Shown: positions 7,675 to 15,815 of the stretch, piece after piece
Layout of the letters: each line of letters opens with the position of its first letter
How positions within the stretch are numbered: position 1 is the stretch's first letter
From: Piscirickettsiaceae bacterium CG07_land_8_20_14_0_80_44_28
GTDB taxonomy: Bacteria; Pseudomonadota; Gammaproteobacteria; Thiomicrospirales; Thiomicrospiraceae
Length of the DNA stretch: 44,231 nucleotides
Assembly: GCA_002779995.1 (NCBI GenBank)
Contig: PEWX01000052.1
Coordinates: 1 to 44,231, forward strand
Reading direction: 5' to 3'
The notes under the pieces: model-generated
The model's input: the letters and a program-made list of their open reading frames with translations, nothing else
Told to the model about the DNA's origin: nothing
The model's database searches: none
Made by a program: the position numbers and the translations under genes

Positions 7675-8169
7675 TTAAGTCAGGTTTTTTAACCAAAACT
7701 TATGCAAATAGTCTTCTAATTCGGTTAGGGCTTGGTGGTAAACCGCTTGTTTAAAGGAAACCACTTTTTGGACGGGAATCCAGTATTCCACCCATCTCCA
7801 CCCTTCAAATTCAGGGGTTTCATGACAGTTCAGGTCAATCTTACTGTCGTCCGACAGCAAGCCCAGCAAAAACCAAATTTGCTTTTGTCCGACACATACC
7901 GGTTCGCTGTAATGGCGGATTAAATGTTTCGGCAAATCATAGGTCACCCAATCTTCAGTGCGACCTAAGACTCGAACATCGGAGGGGTCTAAGCCGACCT
8001 CTTCTTTCAGTTCTCTAAAAACAGCTTGTTGCGGAGTTTCGTTTTCACGCATGCCGCCTTGGGGGAATTGCCAAGCATCTTGATAGATTCGTTTCCCCCA
8101 AAAGAGCTTGCCCTCTTTATTGACAATAATAATACCGACATTTGGCCGATACCCATTTTCATCAATCAC
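7675..8169 (-). CDS. rppH: RNA pyrophosphohydrolase, Nudix
   Basis: 164 residues, normal for RppH. The Nudix box runs from about residue 38 (GGMRENETPQQAVFRELKEE, then VGL), with RELKEE supplying the metal ligands. The N-terminus MIDENGYRPNVGIIIVN and the WQFPQGG stretch are diagnostic of RppH. It removes pyrophosphate from triphosphorylated mRNA 5' ends and so starts 5'-end-dependent decay. The start codon is GTG at 8169, preceded by AAGGGACAG. It is divergent from the HAD gene across a 221-base A/T-rich gap. Confidence 0.94.
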   Translation of the reverse strand: MIDENGYRPNVGIIIVNKEGKLFWGKRIYQDAWQFPQGGMRENETPQQAVFRELKEEVGLDPSDVRVLGRTEDWVTYDLPKHLIRHYSEPVCVGQKQIWFLLGLLSDDSKIDLNCHETPEFEGWRWVEYWIPVQKVVSFKQAVYHQALTELEDYLHKFWLKNLT

Positions 8170-8390
8170 ACCTGTCCCTTTTTCAGTTCAGTGTTCTTCA
8201 TATTGAGCCTTTAAATATTCGCTTTAATTATTATAATTATTGCAAAAAATAGGCTTTTCTTTCAATCTCTTTTCCAATTAAACCGAAAATAAACTTAAAA
8301 AACTAAAAAAACTGTTATGAAATCCTCATTTCCTGGCTAAGTGCTCAGGTAAACTATCTATTATTTTGACAGCGATTGGAAAGGAATAGC

Positions 8391-9050
8391 ATGGCGTTAG
8401 CAATTTTTGATTTGGATAATACTTTAATCCACGGCGACAGTGATTATCTTTGGGGGAAATTTTTAATTGAACAACATGCAGTGGATGCAGAGCACTTTGA
8501 AAAATGCAATGATGCCTTCTATGCCGACTACCAAGCGGGAACTTTGGACATTATGGCGTATCAACGGTTTTCACTCGCGCCTTTAACCTCTCACCCGATG
8601 GAAACACTGATCGCTTGGCGCAAAACCTTTATGCACCAATATATCCTGCCTATTTATCAGAACAAAGCACAATCGATTGTTGATCAACATAGACGGCAAG
8701 GCGATCAACTGCTAATCATCACTGCCACCAATTCTTTTGTAACTCGCCCTATTGCCGATCTGTATGGCATCGATGCGCTGATTGGCACCGATCCTGAAAT
8801 TAAAGACAATCGCTTTACCGGCGAAGTGGTTGGCACGCCGTCATTTCAACACGGCAAAGTGACTCGACTACAAGAATGGCTAGCCCATCAGCCATTAGAT
8901 TTAAAAGACAGCTATTTTTATTCGGATTCGCATAATGACATCCCGCTGCTAGAGCTGGTAACGAATCCGGTGATGGTTGATGCAGATGACGCTTTACTGG
9001 CTCATGGTCAAATAAAGCATTGGACTGAAACCTCTTTTAGAGATATTTAG
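8391..9050 (+). CDS. HAD-superfamily subfamily IB phosphatase (SerB-like)
   Basis: 219 residues from the ATG at 8391, which has AAGGAA just upstream; a TTG 15 bases earlier is a less likely start. HAD motif I is FDLDNTLIHGDSD (residues 5-17), motif II is the ITATN segment at mid-protein and motif IV is YFYSDSHNDIPLLELV. This pattern is that of the HAD-IB family hydrolases related to phosphoserine phosphatase; the DxDNTL nucleophile is intact. The substrate cannot be told from sequence. It converges on ffh, with the shared terminator at 9069-9086. Confidence 0.85.
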   Translation: MALAIFDLDNTLIHGDSDYLWGKFLIEQHAVDAEHFEKCNDAFYADYQAGTLDIMAYQRFSLAPLTSHPMETLIAWRKTFMHQYILPIYQNKAQSIVDQHRRQGDQLLIITATNSFVTRPIADLYGIDALIGTDPEIKDNRFTGEVVGTPSFQHGKVTRLQEWLAHQPLDLKDSYFYSDSHNDIPLLELVTNPVMVDADDALLAHGQIKHWTETSFRDI

Positions 9051-9068
9051 CCCACTTAAAACAAAAAA

Positions 9069-9086
9069 CCGCCCAGGCCTGGGCGG
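9069..9086. terminator. terminator built on CCAGGCCTGG (copy 3)
   Basis: An 18-bp perfect palindrome, CCGCCCAGGCCTGGGCGG. The core is 9073-9082. On the minus strand it is followed by TTTTTTGTTTT, so it is a strong terminator for ffh; on the plus strand by CTTT. Confidence 0.85.
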
Positions 9087-9109
9087 CTTTAACGGGGTTT
9101 CGCGAGTCT

Positions 9110-10486
9110 TTACTTCATGCCGGGTGGTAGCATTCCACCCATACCGGGCATTTTGCCAGCCATGCCTCGCATCATATTTTTCATACCGCCTTTTGAAACC
9201 TTCTTCATCATTTTTTGCATTTGCGTGAATTGTTTCATCAGCTTATTAATATCTTGCACTTGGGTACCAGAACCATTGGCAATCCGTTTTTTACGCGACC
9301 CTTTTATAATGGCTGGATGGGCTCTTTCCTGTCGGGTCATCGAATAAATAATTGCTTCTAATCGTTTAAAGTCTTTTTCAACTGCCTGATCGTTAATCTG
9401 TCCTTTCATCTGTCCCATTCCAGGCATTTTACCGATTAGGCCGCTGACGCCGCCCATGCTATTGATTTGCTGCAATTGTTCCAAAAAATCCTCCAAATCA
9501 AACTGACCCGATTTTTGGATTTTCTTGGCAAATTTTTGAGCTTTCTTTTGGTCGATTTTACTTTCAGCTTCCTCAATCAAACTGAGAACATCGCCCATCC
9601 CCAAAATCCGCCCGGCCATACGATCCGGGTGGAAAGATTCCAATGCATCGGTTTTTTCACCCGCACCGATAAACTTAATCGGCTTACCGGTAATTTGACG
9701 AATAGACAAGGCTGCCCCCCCTCGTGCATCCCCGTCCGTCTTCGTTAAGATCACCCCGGTGAGTGGCAAGACATTGTTGAATACTTTCGCGGTATTGGCG
9801 GCATCTTGCCCAGTCATCGCATCGACCACAAATAGCGTTTCAATCGGCTTGATGGCCTGGTGCAAACGCTTGATTTCTTGCATCATATCTTCATCAATGT
9901 GCATGCGTCCCGCTGTATCTAAAATCAGCACATCCATAAATTGTCTTTTCGCTTCAGCATGAGCGGATTTGGCAATTTCGACTGGATCCTGGTCTGCTGA
10001 CGACGGGAAGAACTTAACATCCACTTGGCTCGCAAGCGTTTCAAGCTGCTTAATCGCAGCAGGCCGATAAACATCTGCGGAAACGACCATCACTTTTTTC
10101 TTGTCATGCGCTTGTAGCCAACGTGCTAGCTTCGCAACCGAGGTGGTTTTACCCGCACCTTGCAAACCTGCCACCATAATAATCGCTGGCGGTTCCACAT
10201 TAAAATTAAGCGGTGCCGCTTCTTCACCCATTACTTGGGTTAATTGTTCACGGACGATTTTGATAAAGGCTTGGCCGGGATTTAAGCTGGTTGAAACTTC
10301 CTGACCAATGGCTCTTTGTTGGACTTGGTCAATAAAGGTTTTTACCACGCTTAAAGCCACATCTGCTTCTAACAGTGCTCGACGAACATCTCTTAACGCA
10401 TCCTTGATATTGGCTTCAGTTAGACGCCCCTGACCGGTTATGGCTTTAAATGATTTCGTCAAACGATCCGATAAACTATCAAACAT
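9110..10486 (-). CDS. ffh: signal recognition particle GTPase Ffh (SRP54)
   Basis: 458 residues. An N domain (about 1-90) precedes the GTPase G domain with G1 GLQGAGKTTSVAKLA, G3 DTAGRMHIDED, G4 TKTDGDARGGAAL and the FIGAGEK closing loop. The C-terminal M domain is Met-rich, with the RNA-binding RGSRKKRI-type helix and a tail of repeated GM motifs. With 4.5S RNA it binds signal sequences on nascent inner-membrane proteins and docks at FtsY. It stands alone, divergent from ypjD. Confidence 0.97.
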   Translation of the reverse strand: MFDSLSDRLTKSFKAITGQGRLTEANIKDALRDVRRALLEADVALSVVKTFIDQVQQRAIGQEVSTSLNPGQAFIKIVREQLTQVMGEEAAPLNFNVEPPAIIMVAGLQGAGKTTSVAKLARWLQAHDKKKVMVVSADVYRPAAIKQLETLASQVDVKFFPSSADQDPVEIAKSAHAEAKRQFMDVLILDTAGRMHIDEDMMQEIKRLHQAIKPIETLFVVDAMTGQDAANTAKVFNNVLPLTGVILTKTDGDARGGAALSIRQITGKPIKFIGAGEKTDALESFHPDRMAGRILGMGDVLSLIEEAESKIDQKKAQKFAKKIQKSGQFDLEDFLEQLQQINSMGGVSGLIGKMPGMGQMKGQINDQAVEKDFKRLEAIIYSMTRQERAHPAIIKGSRKKRIANGSGTQVQDINKLMKQFTQMQKMMKKVSKGGMKNMMRGMAGKMPGMGGMLPPGMK

Positions 10487-10694
10487 ATTTATTCCTACAC
10501 AATTTCCCCCAGACTTTACAAGGTAAAGCCTGATGTTTCCGTTAATTTCATTTCATTTACTTTGAATTTTCGATATTATAAGTCTTTATGATTTAAATAG
10601 CTAAAGGACGCCAAAATTCTTTTAAGAATCGTCTGACAAAGCTTGACCGTTTGCGGTTATATTCAGTATTTTCAACTTTGGTTAAAGGATTAAG

Positions 10695-11495
10695 ATGGTC
10701 ATTAGCACACTCGCTGCGATTATTTCATGTTTGTTGTATCTTTTTACAACCCGACTTTTATGGCAAAGATTCAAACAAGATCGTTCCCCACAATCTGAGC
10801 AAACATTCAATCGTTCCAACTTATTGATTTTAGCTATTGCAGCAGCAACGTTTCACCTGTTCTCCTTTTCTCATAACCTAATCATTGAAAACACGATTAG
10901 TTTTAACTTAGGGATGGGCTTATCGTTAATTAGTTGGATTGCCGTTATGGTGTTATTAATTACCAATATTAATAAAGCGACTGAGAACCTGGGAATTTTT
11001 ATTTTCCCTATGTCAGCAGTCACGACCTTGGCGCCAATATTAGGTTTTGAAGGCCATCCACTCCCTTATGCCTTAGGCAGCCATGTACTCATTTCGATCA
11101 CGGCTTACAGCATTATGGGGTTGGCTGCGGCTCAGGCAGCCCTCTATGCCGTTCAAGAAAGGCGTTTTCAAAAACGCCAACTGACCACCCTATTCAAAAA
11201 CCTGCCGCCATTACAGGTCATGGAAAAAACCTTAATTCAAATGGTATTAATCGGCTTTATCTTTTTAAGTTTTGCCTTACTCAGCGGGGTGTTTTTTCTA
11301 GAAGATATATTTGCTCAGCACCTCGTCCATAAAACTTTTTTTGCCATCCTTGCCTGGTTGACTTATGGGCTATTACTGTTCGGGCACTTCCGTTTTGGTT
11401 GGCGAGGACAAAAAGCGGCTTATTACATTCTGTGGGCTTATTTTCTCCTAATCTTAAGCTATATCGGAACCGAAGCGATTCTGATTCTACTTTAA
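10695..11495 (+). CDS. ypjD: CcsA/CcmC-like inner-membrane protein YpjD
   Basis: 266 residues, mostly membrane: about eight hydrophobic segments. The family landmark is the tryptophan- and histidine-bearing region around ILGFEGHPLPYALGSHVLIS with HKTFFAILAW further on, as in cytochrome c assembly proteins. The head-to-head position with ffh is the conserved place of ypjD in gammaproteobacteria. Its role is unproven; heme handling is suggested only by homology to CcsA. AAAGGATTAAG precedes the ATG. Confidence 0.85.
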   Translation: MVISTLAAIISCLLYLFTTRLLWQRFKQDRSPQSEQTFNRSNLLILAIAAATFHLFSFSHNLIIENTISFNLGMGLSLISWIAVMVLLITNINKATENLGIFIFPMSAVTTLAPILGFEGHPLPYALGSHVLISITAYSIMGLAAAQAALYAVQERRFQKRQLTTLFKNLPPLQVMEKTLIQMVLIGFIFLSFALLSGVFFLEDIFAQHLVHKTFFAILAWLTYGLLLFGHFRFGWRGQKAAYYILWAYFLLILSYIGTEAILILL

Positions 11496-11530
11496 GAGGT
11501 CACTAGCCATTCATTGGCTGTGCCAAAACT

Positions 11531-11559
11531 TTGCGGCGCAGAGGTTTTATCGTTATAAT
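11531..11559 (+). promoter_or_regulatory. predicted sigma-70 promoter for corB
   Basis: TTGCGG (11531-11536), 17-base spacer, TATAAT (11554-11559). Start predicted near 11566, giving a 5' UTR of only about 25 bases to the TTG start codon. Confidence 0.7.
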
Positions 11560-11591
11560 TCTCTTTCGATTCACTCTATAAAAATGTCATT

Positions 11592-12878
11592 TTGAACAGT
11601 CTGCCTATTTCTGTACTCTTTATCATCCTTGGTTTGATGGTGATTTTATCTGCCTTATTTTCCAGTTCCGAAACTGGAATGATGGCGCTAAATAAGTACC
11701 GCCTTAAACACAAAGTGAAACAAGGTCATAAAGGTGCCATCAAAGCGCAAAAACTCCTTAAAAAGCCCGACCGCTTACTCGGGGTTATTTTACTGGGTAA
11801 TAATTTTGTCAATATCTTTGCATCTTCTATTGCCACCATTATCGCCATGCGCCTGATGGGTGAAGCGGGTATTGCACTGGCCGCCGGGATATTGACCTTG
11901 GTTATTTTAATTTTTGCTGAGGTGGCGCCGAAAACCTTAGCGGCACTCTACCCTGAAAAAATTGCCTTTCCTGCCGCCTATGTGCTTGATCCGCTGTTAA
12001 AGCTTCTGTCACCACTGGTTTGGTTTGTGAACTTTTTCGCCAATAATTTTCTACGACTTTTTGGTGTCAAGGTCAAACATCAAGACAGCGATCAACATGC
12101 TTTAAGCAAAGAGGAACTACAAACCTTAATCAATGAAGCCACGGGTCGACTGCCAAAACATTATCGCAGCATGCTGACGGGTATTATGCAACTTGAAACC
12201 ATTACCGTTGAAGATGTGATGATTCCAAAACAAGATATTTACGGTATTGATGTCAATGAGCCACTGGATACGATCGTAAAACGCATTATGAAATCGCCAT
12301 TTACGCGCATTCCGGTTTACCGTGACAATATGGATGATGAACTGATTGGCATCATTAATTTACGCAAAATGCTACCCATATTAACGAAACCTAATCTCTC
12401 CTTAAAGGACATTATAAAAGCGACCAGGCCTGGCTATTTTATTCCGGAAACGACCACTTTGAATATTCAGCTATCTAAATTTAATAAACATAAACGACAT
12501 ATGGCTTTAATTGTTGATGAATACGGCAATCTTCAAGGGCTACTGACACTGGAAGACCTTTTGGAAGAAATCGTTGGCAAGTTCACGACGGATAACCGTG
12601 AAAAGATTTTTAACACCATTAAAACGCACAAAGACGGCTCAATTACCTTTGATGCCTCTGAATTCATTCGTGATGTGAATAAAACCTATCAGTTTGACCT
12701 ACCCACGGATGGCCCGAAAACATTAAACGGTTTGATTCAAGAAGAACTTGAGACCCTTCCGGCTGAAGGCACCTGCCTCAAAATTGGCAACTATACAATA
12801 GAAGTCGTAGAAACATCGAATCACGCCATTGAACAGATAAAACTTAAAGAGATTGATCCGTCCCTTCGATTTAAATAA
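11592..12878 (+). CDS. corB: CNNM/CorB-family membrane protein with CBS domains (YfjD-like)
   Basis: 428 residues. N-terminal CNNM/DUF21 membrane domain (about 1-180: LPISVLFIILGLMVILSALF, SSSETGMMALNKYRLKH), then two CBS domains (about 200-330, with VMIPKQDIYGIDV and ALIVDEYGNLQGLLTLEDLL) and a CorC/HlyC C-terminal domain. Relatives act in Mg2+/Co2+ efflux or tolerance. The start codon appears to be TTG at 11592, because the family N-terminus begins exactly here. No Shine-Dalgarno is present; instead a three-codon ORF (ATG TCA TTT TGA, 11584-11595) overlaps the TTG. One CCAGGCCTGG copy lies inside the second CBS region. Confidence 0.9.
   Translation: MNSLPISVLFIILGLMVILSALFSSSETGMMALNKYRLKHKVKQGHKGAIKAQKLLKKPDRLLGVILLGNNFVNIFASSIATIIAMRLMGEAGIALAAGILTLVILIFAEVAPKTLAALYPEKIAFPAAYVLDPLLKLLSPLVWFVNFFANNFLRLFGVKVKHQDSDQHALSKEELQTLINEATGRLPKHYRSMLTGIMQLETITVEDVMIPKQDIYGIDVNEPLDTIVKRIMKSPFTRIPVYRDNMDDELIGIINLRKMLPILTKPNLSLKDIIKATRPGYFIPETTTLNIQLSKFNKHKRHMALIVDEYGNLQGLLTLEDLLEEIVGKFTTDNREKIFNTIKTHKDGSITFDASEFIRDVNKTYQFDLPTDGPKTLNGLIQEELETLPAEGTCLKIGNYTIEVVETSNHAIEQIKLKEIDPSLRFK
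12424..12433. repeat. palindrome CCAGGCCTGG, copy 4, inside corB
   Basis: Exact core within the coding sequence, encoding part of Thr-Arg-Pro-Gly-Tyr-Phe. Its flanks do not extend the palindrome and it is followed by CTA and TTTT, as in the copies at 293 and 1425. Being in a gene, it cannot be explained as a terminator. Confidence 0.9.
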
Positions 12879-12888
12879 AAGGTTAGGC

Positions 12889-13701
12889 ATGTCTATTTTC
12901 ACCCAAGAAACGCAGTGGCAAACCCTTAAACAAGGCATGATAAGACTTGCCAAACGAGAGGTGTTGTCCCGATTTGAAAAAATCACCGCCGAAAGAAAAG
13001 CAGATGGTAGCTTATTAACTGAAGCTGACACTGAAATGCAAAAAGCAACTCAAGCATTTCTACAGCAACAGTGGCCAGCATTCAGTTTTCTCGGAGAAGA
13101 ATCCCCAATACAAACACAGAAAGCAGCCCTACATGCTCAACAAGGCTGTTGGATATTAGACCCAGTGGATGGCACCAGCAACTTTGCCAGCGGCATCCCA
13201 TTTTTCAGTGTTTCTTTAGCCCTCATTATTAACGGCAAAGTGGTCGCCGGCCTTATTTATGATCCGGTGCGGGAAGAGCTGTTTGCTGCTCGTCAAGGTT
13301 TGGGCGCTGAACTAAATGATCAGCCACTGGCTGCCAGTTGTTGGCAATCTGAGCTTAAACAATGTATTGGCATTATCGATTTTAAGCGTTTGAAATTACC
13401 CCTCGCACAAAAACTGATAGAACACCCACCCTATGCCTCGCAAAGAAGTGTGGGGTCGGTGGCGTTAGACTGGTGCTGGATTGCCACAGGTCGCGGTCAG
13501 GTCTATTGCCATGGTGCACAAAATATTTGGGATTATGCAGCTGGCTGGCTCATTTTAGAAGAAGCCGGCGGGCAAAGTAGCAGCCTAGAGGGGGATGCTG
13601 TTTTTTGCAATGACATTTCAAAAAGATCGGCTGTTGCCGCAACCACGCCAAGGCTATTTAAAGCTTGGCGGCAATATCTCAACAATATCGAAAAATCCTA
13701 A
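12889..13701 (+). CDS. inositol monophosphatase / CysQ-type family phosphatase
   Basis: 270 residues from the ATG at 12889 (AAAAGG upstream), 10 bases after corB. The metal-binding core is GEESP near residue 70 followed by LDPVDGTSNFASGIPFFSVS (about 90-110), and the second signature is near the C-terminus (NIWDYAAGWLILEEAGG). These are the two IMPase family motifs. Substrates in the family include inositol phosphate, 3'-phosphoadenosine 5'-phosphate and fructose 1,6-bisphosphate; sequence alone does not decide. It converges on radA. Confidence 0.85.
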   Translation: MSIFTQETQWQTLKQGMIRLAKREVLSRFEKITAERKADGSLLTEADTEMQKATQAFLQQQWPAFSFLGEESPIQTQKAALHAQQGCWILDPVDGTSNFASGIPFFSVSLALIINGKVVAGLIYDPVREELFAARQGLGAELNDQPLAASCWQSELKQCIGIIDFKRLKLPLAQKLIEHPPYASQRSVGSVALDWCWIATGRGQVYCHGAQNIWDYAAGWLILEEAGGQSSSLEGDAVFCNDISKRSAVAATTPRLFKAWRQYLNNIEKS

Positions 13702-13706
13702 GCCAA

Positions 13707-13726
13707 TTTAACCAGGCCTGGTTAAA
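13707..13726. repeat. 20-bp palindrome built on CCAGGCCTGG (copy 5)
   Basis: TTTAACCAGGCCTGGTTAAA, core 13712-13721, between two converging genes. It has no T-tract directly after the stem on either strand, so if it terminates transcription it is a poor intrinsic terminator. It is preceded on the minus strand by T6. Confidence 0.8.
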
Positions 13727-13729
13727 AAA

Positions 13730-15097
13730 CTACAGCAGACTTAATACCTGATGTAAGGTTGTTACGCCTTGTATCGCCATCCCGGGAACCCCACCCTTTG
13801 GAACATTTGCCATAGGGACAATGGCACGTTTAAAGCCATGCTTAACCGCTTCAAAAATACGCTCTTGCCCGCTGGAAACCGGGCGAATTTCACCCGATAA
13901 ACCCACTTCGCCAAAAACAATTAAATCCTGAGCAAGCAATTTGTTTTTCAAACTCGATATAACAGCACACAATACAGCTAGATCTGCGCTGGTTTCCGAA
14001 ACCTTAACGCCGCCCACCACATTAACATAGACATCCTGGTCATTCGCCTGAACACCCGCATGCCGATGCAACACGGCCAGCAACATGGCCATACGATTAT
14101 AATCCAAACCAACCGTCACTCTTTTCGGTGCCCCATAGGGGGATTCATCCACTAATGCTTGAATTTCCACCAAAAGTGGTCTGGATCCTTCCCATAAAAC
14201 CATGACCACCGATCCTGGAGAGGGTGCTTCCGCGCGTGATAAAAAAATGGCCGACGGGTTTTTTATCTGCTTCATGCCCTTATCGGTCATGGCAAACACA
14301 CCCAGTTCGTTAACCGCACCAAATCGGTTTTTTATCGCTCTTAAGGTTCTAAAGCGGCTATCGGATTGACCTTCTAAAAATAACACCGAATCGACAATAT
14401 GCTCCAAAACTCTTGGCCCGGCAACTTCACCCGACTTGGTAACATGACCAACTAAAAAGATCATCACATTATTTTGTTTGGCAAAACGTGTTAAATAAGC
14501 CGTTGATTCCCTTACTTGTGAAACGCCTCCCGCTGCACTAGACACTTCGGCCAACTGCATTGTTTGAATGGAATCAATAATCATCACCTTTGGCTTTTCA
14601 TTTTCTGCCGCCACAACGATCGACTCAACATCGGTCTCTGTTAACAACCTTAAGGCATCATCAGGCAATTCCATACGTTTTGCACGCATGGCGACTTGTT
14701 GCAAGGACTCTTCCCCCGTCACATATAAAACCGGATGTCGTTGGCTTAATAAACACGATACCTGCAACAGCAACGACGACTTTCCAACCCCCGGGTCGCC
14801 ACCAACCAAAACAACCGAACCAGGGACAATTCCACCGCCTAAAACACGATCCAATTCATCCAAACCTGAATCAATTCTGGGGACTTCAGATAATGAAACG
14901 TCACGAACAGAATACACCTTTTTTTCTGAAGCACCACTATAGCCGCTCGTTTTTTGCCTCGAACTTGCCTTGTTGGAGGATACTTTGAATTCTTTAAGCG
15001 TATTCCATTCCCCACAGGCCATACATTGACCTTGCCATTGGGCGTAATCTGCACCACATTCCGTGCAAACATAAGCCGATTTCGATTTTTTTGCCAT
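13730..15097 (-). CDS. radA: DNA repair protein RadA (Sms)
   Basis: 455 residues from the ATG at 15097 (GGAAAAG upstream). N-terminal four-cysteine zinc finger CTECGADYAQWQGQCMACG; RecA-like ATPase with Walker A GGDPGVGKSSLL; the RadA-specific KNRFG motif (AIKNRFGAVNELGVF); and a Lon-like C-terminal domain. It promotes branch migration in recombinational repair and, in competent species, processing of transforming DNA. An in-frame ATG at 15124 lies inside the pet terminator and was rejected. Confidence 0.95.
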   Translation of the reverse strand: MAKKSKSAYVCTECGADYAQWQGQCMACGEWNTLKEFKVSSNKASSRQKTSGYSGASEKKVYSVRDVSLSEVPRIDSGLDELDRVLGGGIVPGSVVLVGGDPGVGKSSLLLQVSCLLSQRHPVLYVTGEESLQQVAMRAKRMELPDDALRLLTETDVESIVVAAENEKPKVMIIDSIQTMQLAEVSSAAGGVSQVRESTAYLTRFAKQNNVMIFLVGHVTKSGEVAGPRVLEHIVDSVLFLEGQSDSRFRTLRAIKNRFGAVNELGVFAMTDKGMKQIKNPSAIFLSRAEAPSPGSVVMVLWEGSRPLLVEIQALVDESPYGAPKRVTVGLDYNRMAMLLAVLHRHAGVQANDQDVYVNVVGGVKVSETSADLAVLCAVISSLKNKLLAQDLIVFGEVGLSGEIRPVSSGQERIFEAVKHGFKRAIVPMANVPKGGVPGMAIQGVTTLHQVLSLL

Positions 15098-15113
15098 GGT
15101 CTTTTCCAACAAA

Positions 15114-15134
15114 AAAGCCCGCAAAGCGGGCTTT
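15114..15134 (-). terminator. terminator of the petABC operon
   Basis: AAAGCCCGC (15114-15122) pairs with GCGGGCTTT (15126-15134) around AAA; on the minus strand it is followed by a T-run. It lies between the petC stop and the radA start. Confidence 0.85.
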
Positions 15135-15155
15135 ATTATTTAATTTAATTGACTA

Positions 15156-15815
15156 TTAATGCTTAACATCACGCCAATATTCTTTTTTCAATAGATACGT
15201 CAAGATAATTAATAGGAATAAAAAGGCTAACACCTTCCAACCTAAATCATAACGCTGTAGTTTGGCAGGCTCACCAACATACTCAAGGAAGTTCGCAATA
15301 TCACGGGTAGACTGCACATAGTCTTCTGGCTTGAAATGACGTTGCATGTTTTCTAAAACATGTGGCATAGATGTCCCCTGAAGGAGCTTATTGTCCCATT
15401 CACCGGTGGTTTCATCTAATTCAAACCCTCTTAAGAAACTGTAAATATAATCTGTGCCTCTTAATCGCGCCATCAAAGACAAGTCTGGCGGGGTTTTACC
15501 CAAAACTTGCTGTCCCACACCGGGCATCATTCTGGTTTCAACATTATCAACGACTCTAGCAGTACCTTTGGACATCTTAGCGACCACGGTATCATCATCC
15601 CAACCAATGTCACGAGCTATTCGGTTATAACGCATATATTTCACCGAATGACACGCCATACAATAATTTGAAAACAACACGGCACCACGTTGTAATGAGT
15701 CCTTATCCGCTAAGCTATTATTCGCTTTTTCCAATTCCGGCTGATGGCCACCCGATGCAAATACCACCCCAGGAAGTGCAATTAGAAGTGTTAAAATCGA
15801 AAAGAATCTTTTCAT
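15156..15815 (-). CDS. petC: ubiquinol-cytochrome c reductase, cytochrome c1
   Basis: 219 residues. A signal peptide (MKRFFSILTLLIALPGVVFA) leads to a periplasmic domain with one heme c site, C52-M-A-C55-H56 in YCMACHSVKYMRYNR, and a C-terminal membrane anchor (VLAFLFLLIILTYLL) followed by a charged tail. It accepts electrons from the Rieske protein and reduces soluble cytochrome c. It starts directly after the petB stop (TAAATG). Confidence 0.96.
   Translation of the reverse strand: MKRFFSILTLLIALPGVVFASGGHQPELEKANNSLADKDSLQRGAVLFSNYCMACHSVKYMRYNRIARDIGWDDDTVVAKMSKGTARVVDNVETRMMPGVGQQVLGKTPPDLSLMARLRGTDYIYSFLRGFELDETTGEWDNKLLQGTSMPHVLENMQRHFKPEDYVQSTRDIANFLEYVGEPAKLQRYDLGWKVLAFLFLLIILTYLLKKEYWRDVKH

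Noticed and set aside
15098-15124. Upstream in-frame ATG extending radA by nine residues
   Set aside because: It lies inside the petABC terminator hairpin, and the ATG at 15097 has a ribosome site and gives the family N-terminus.
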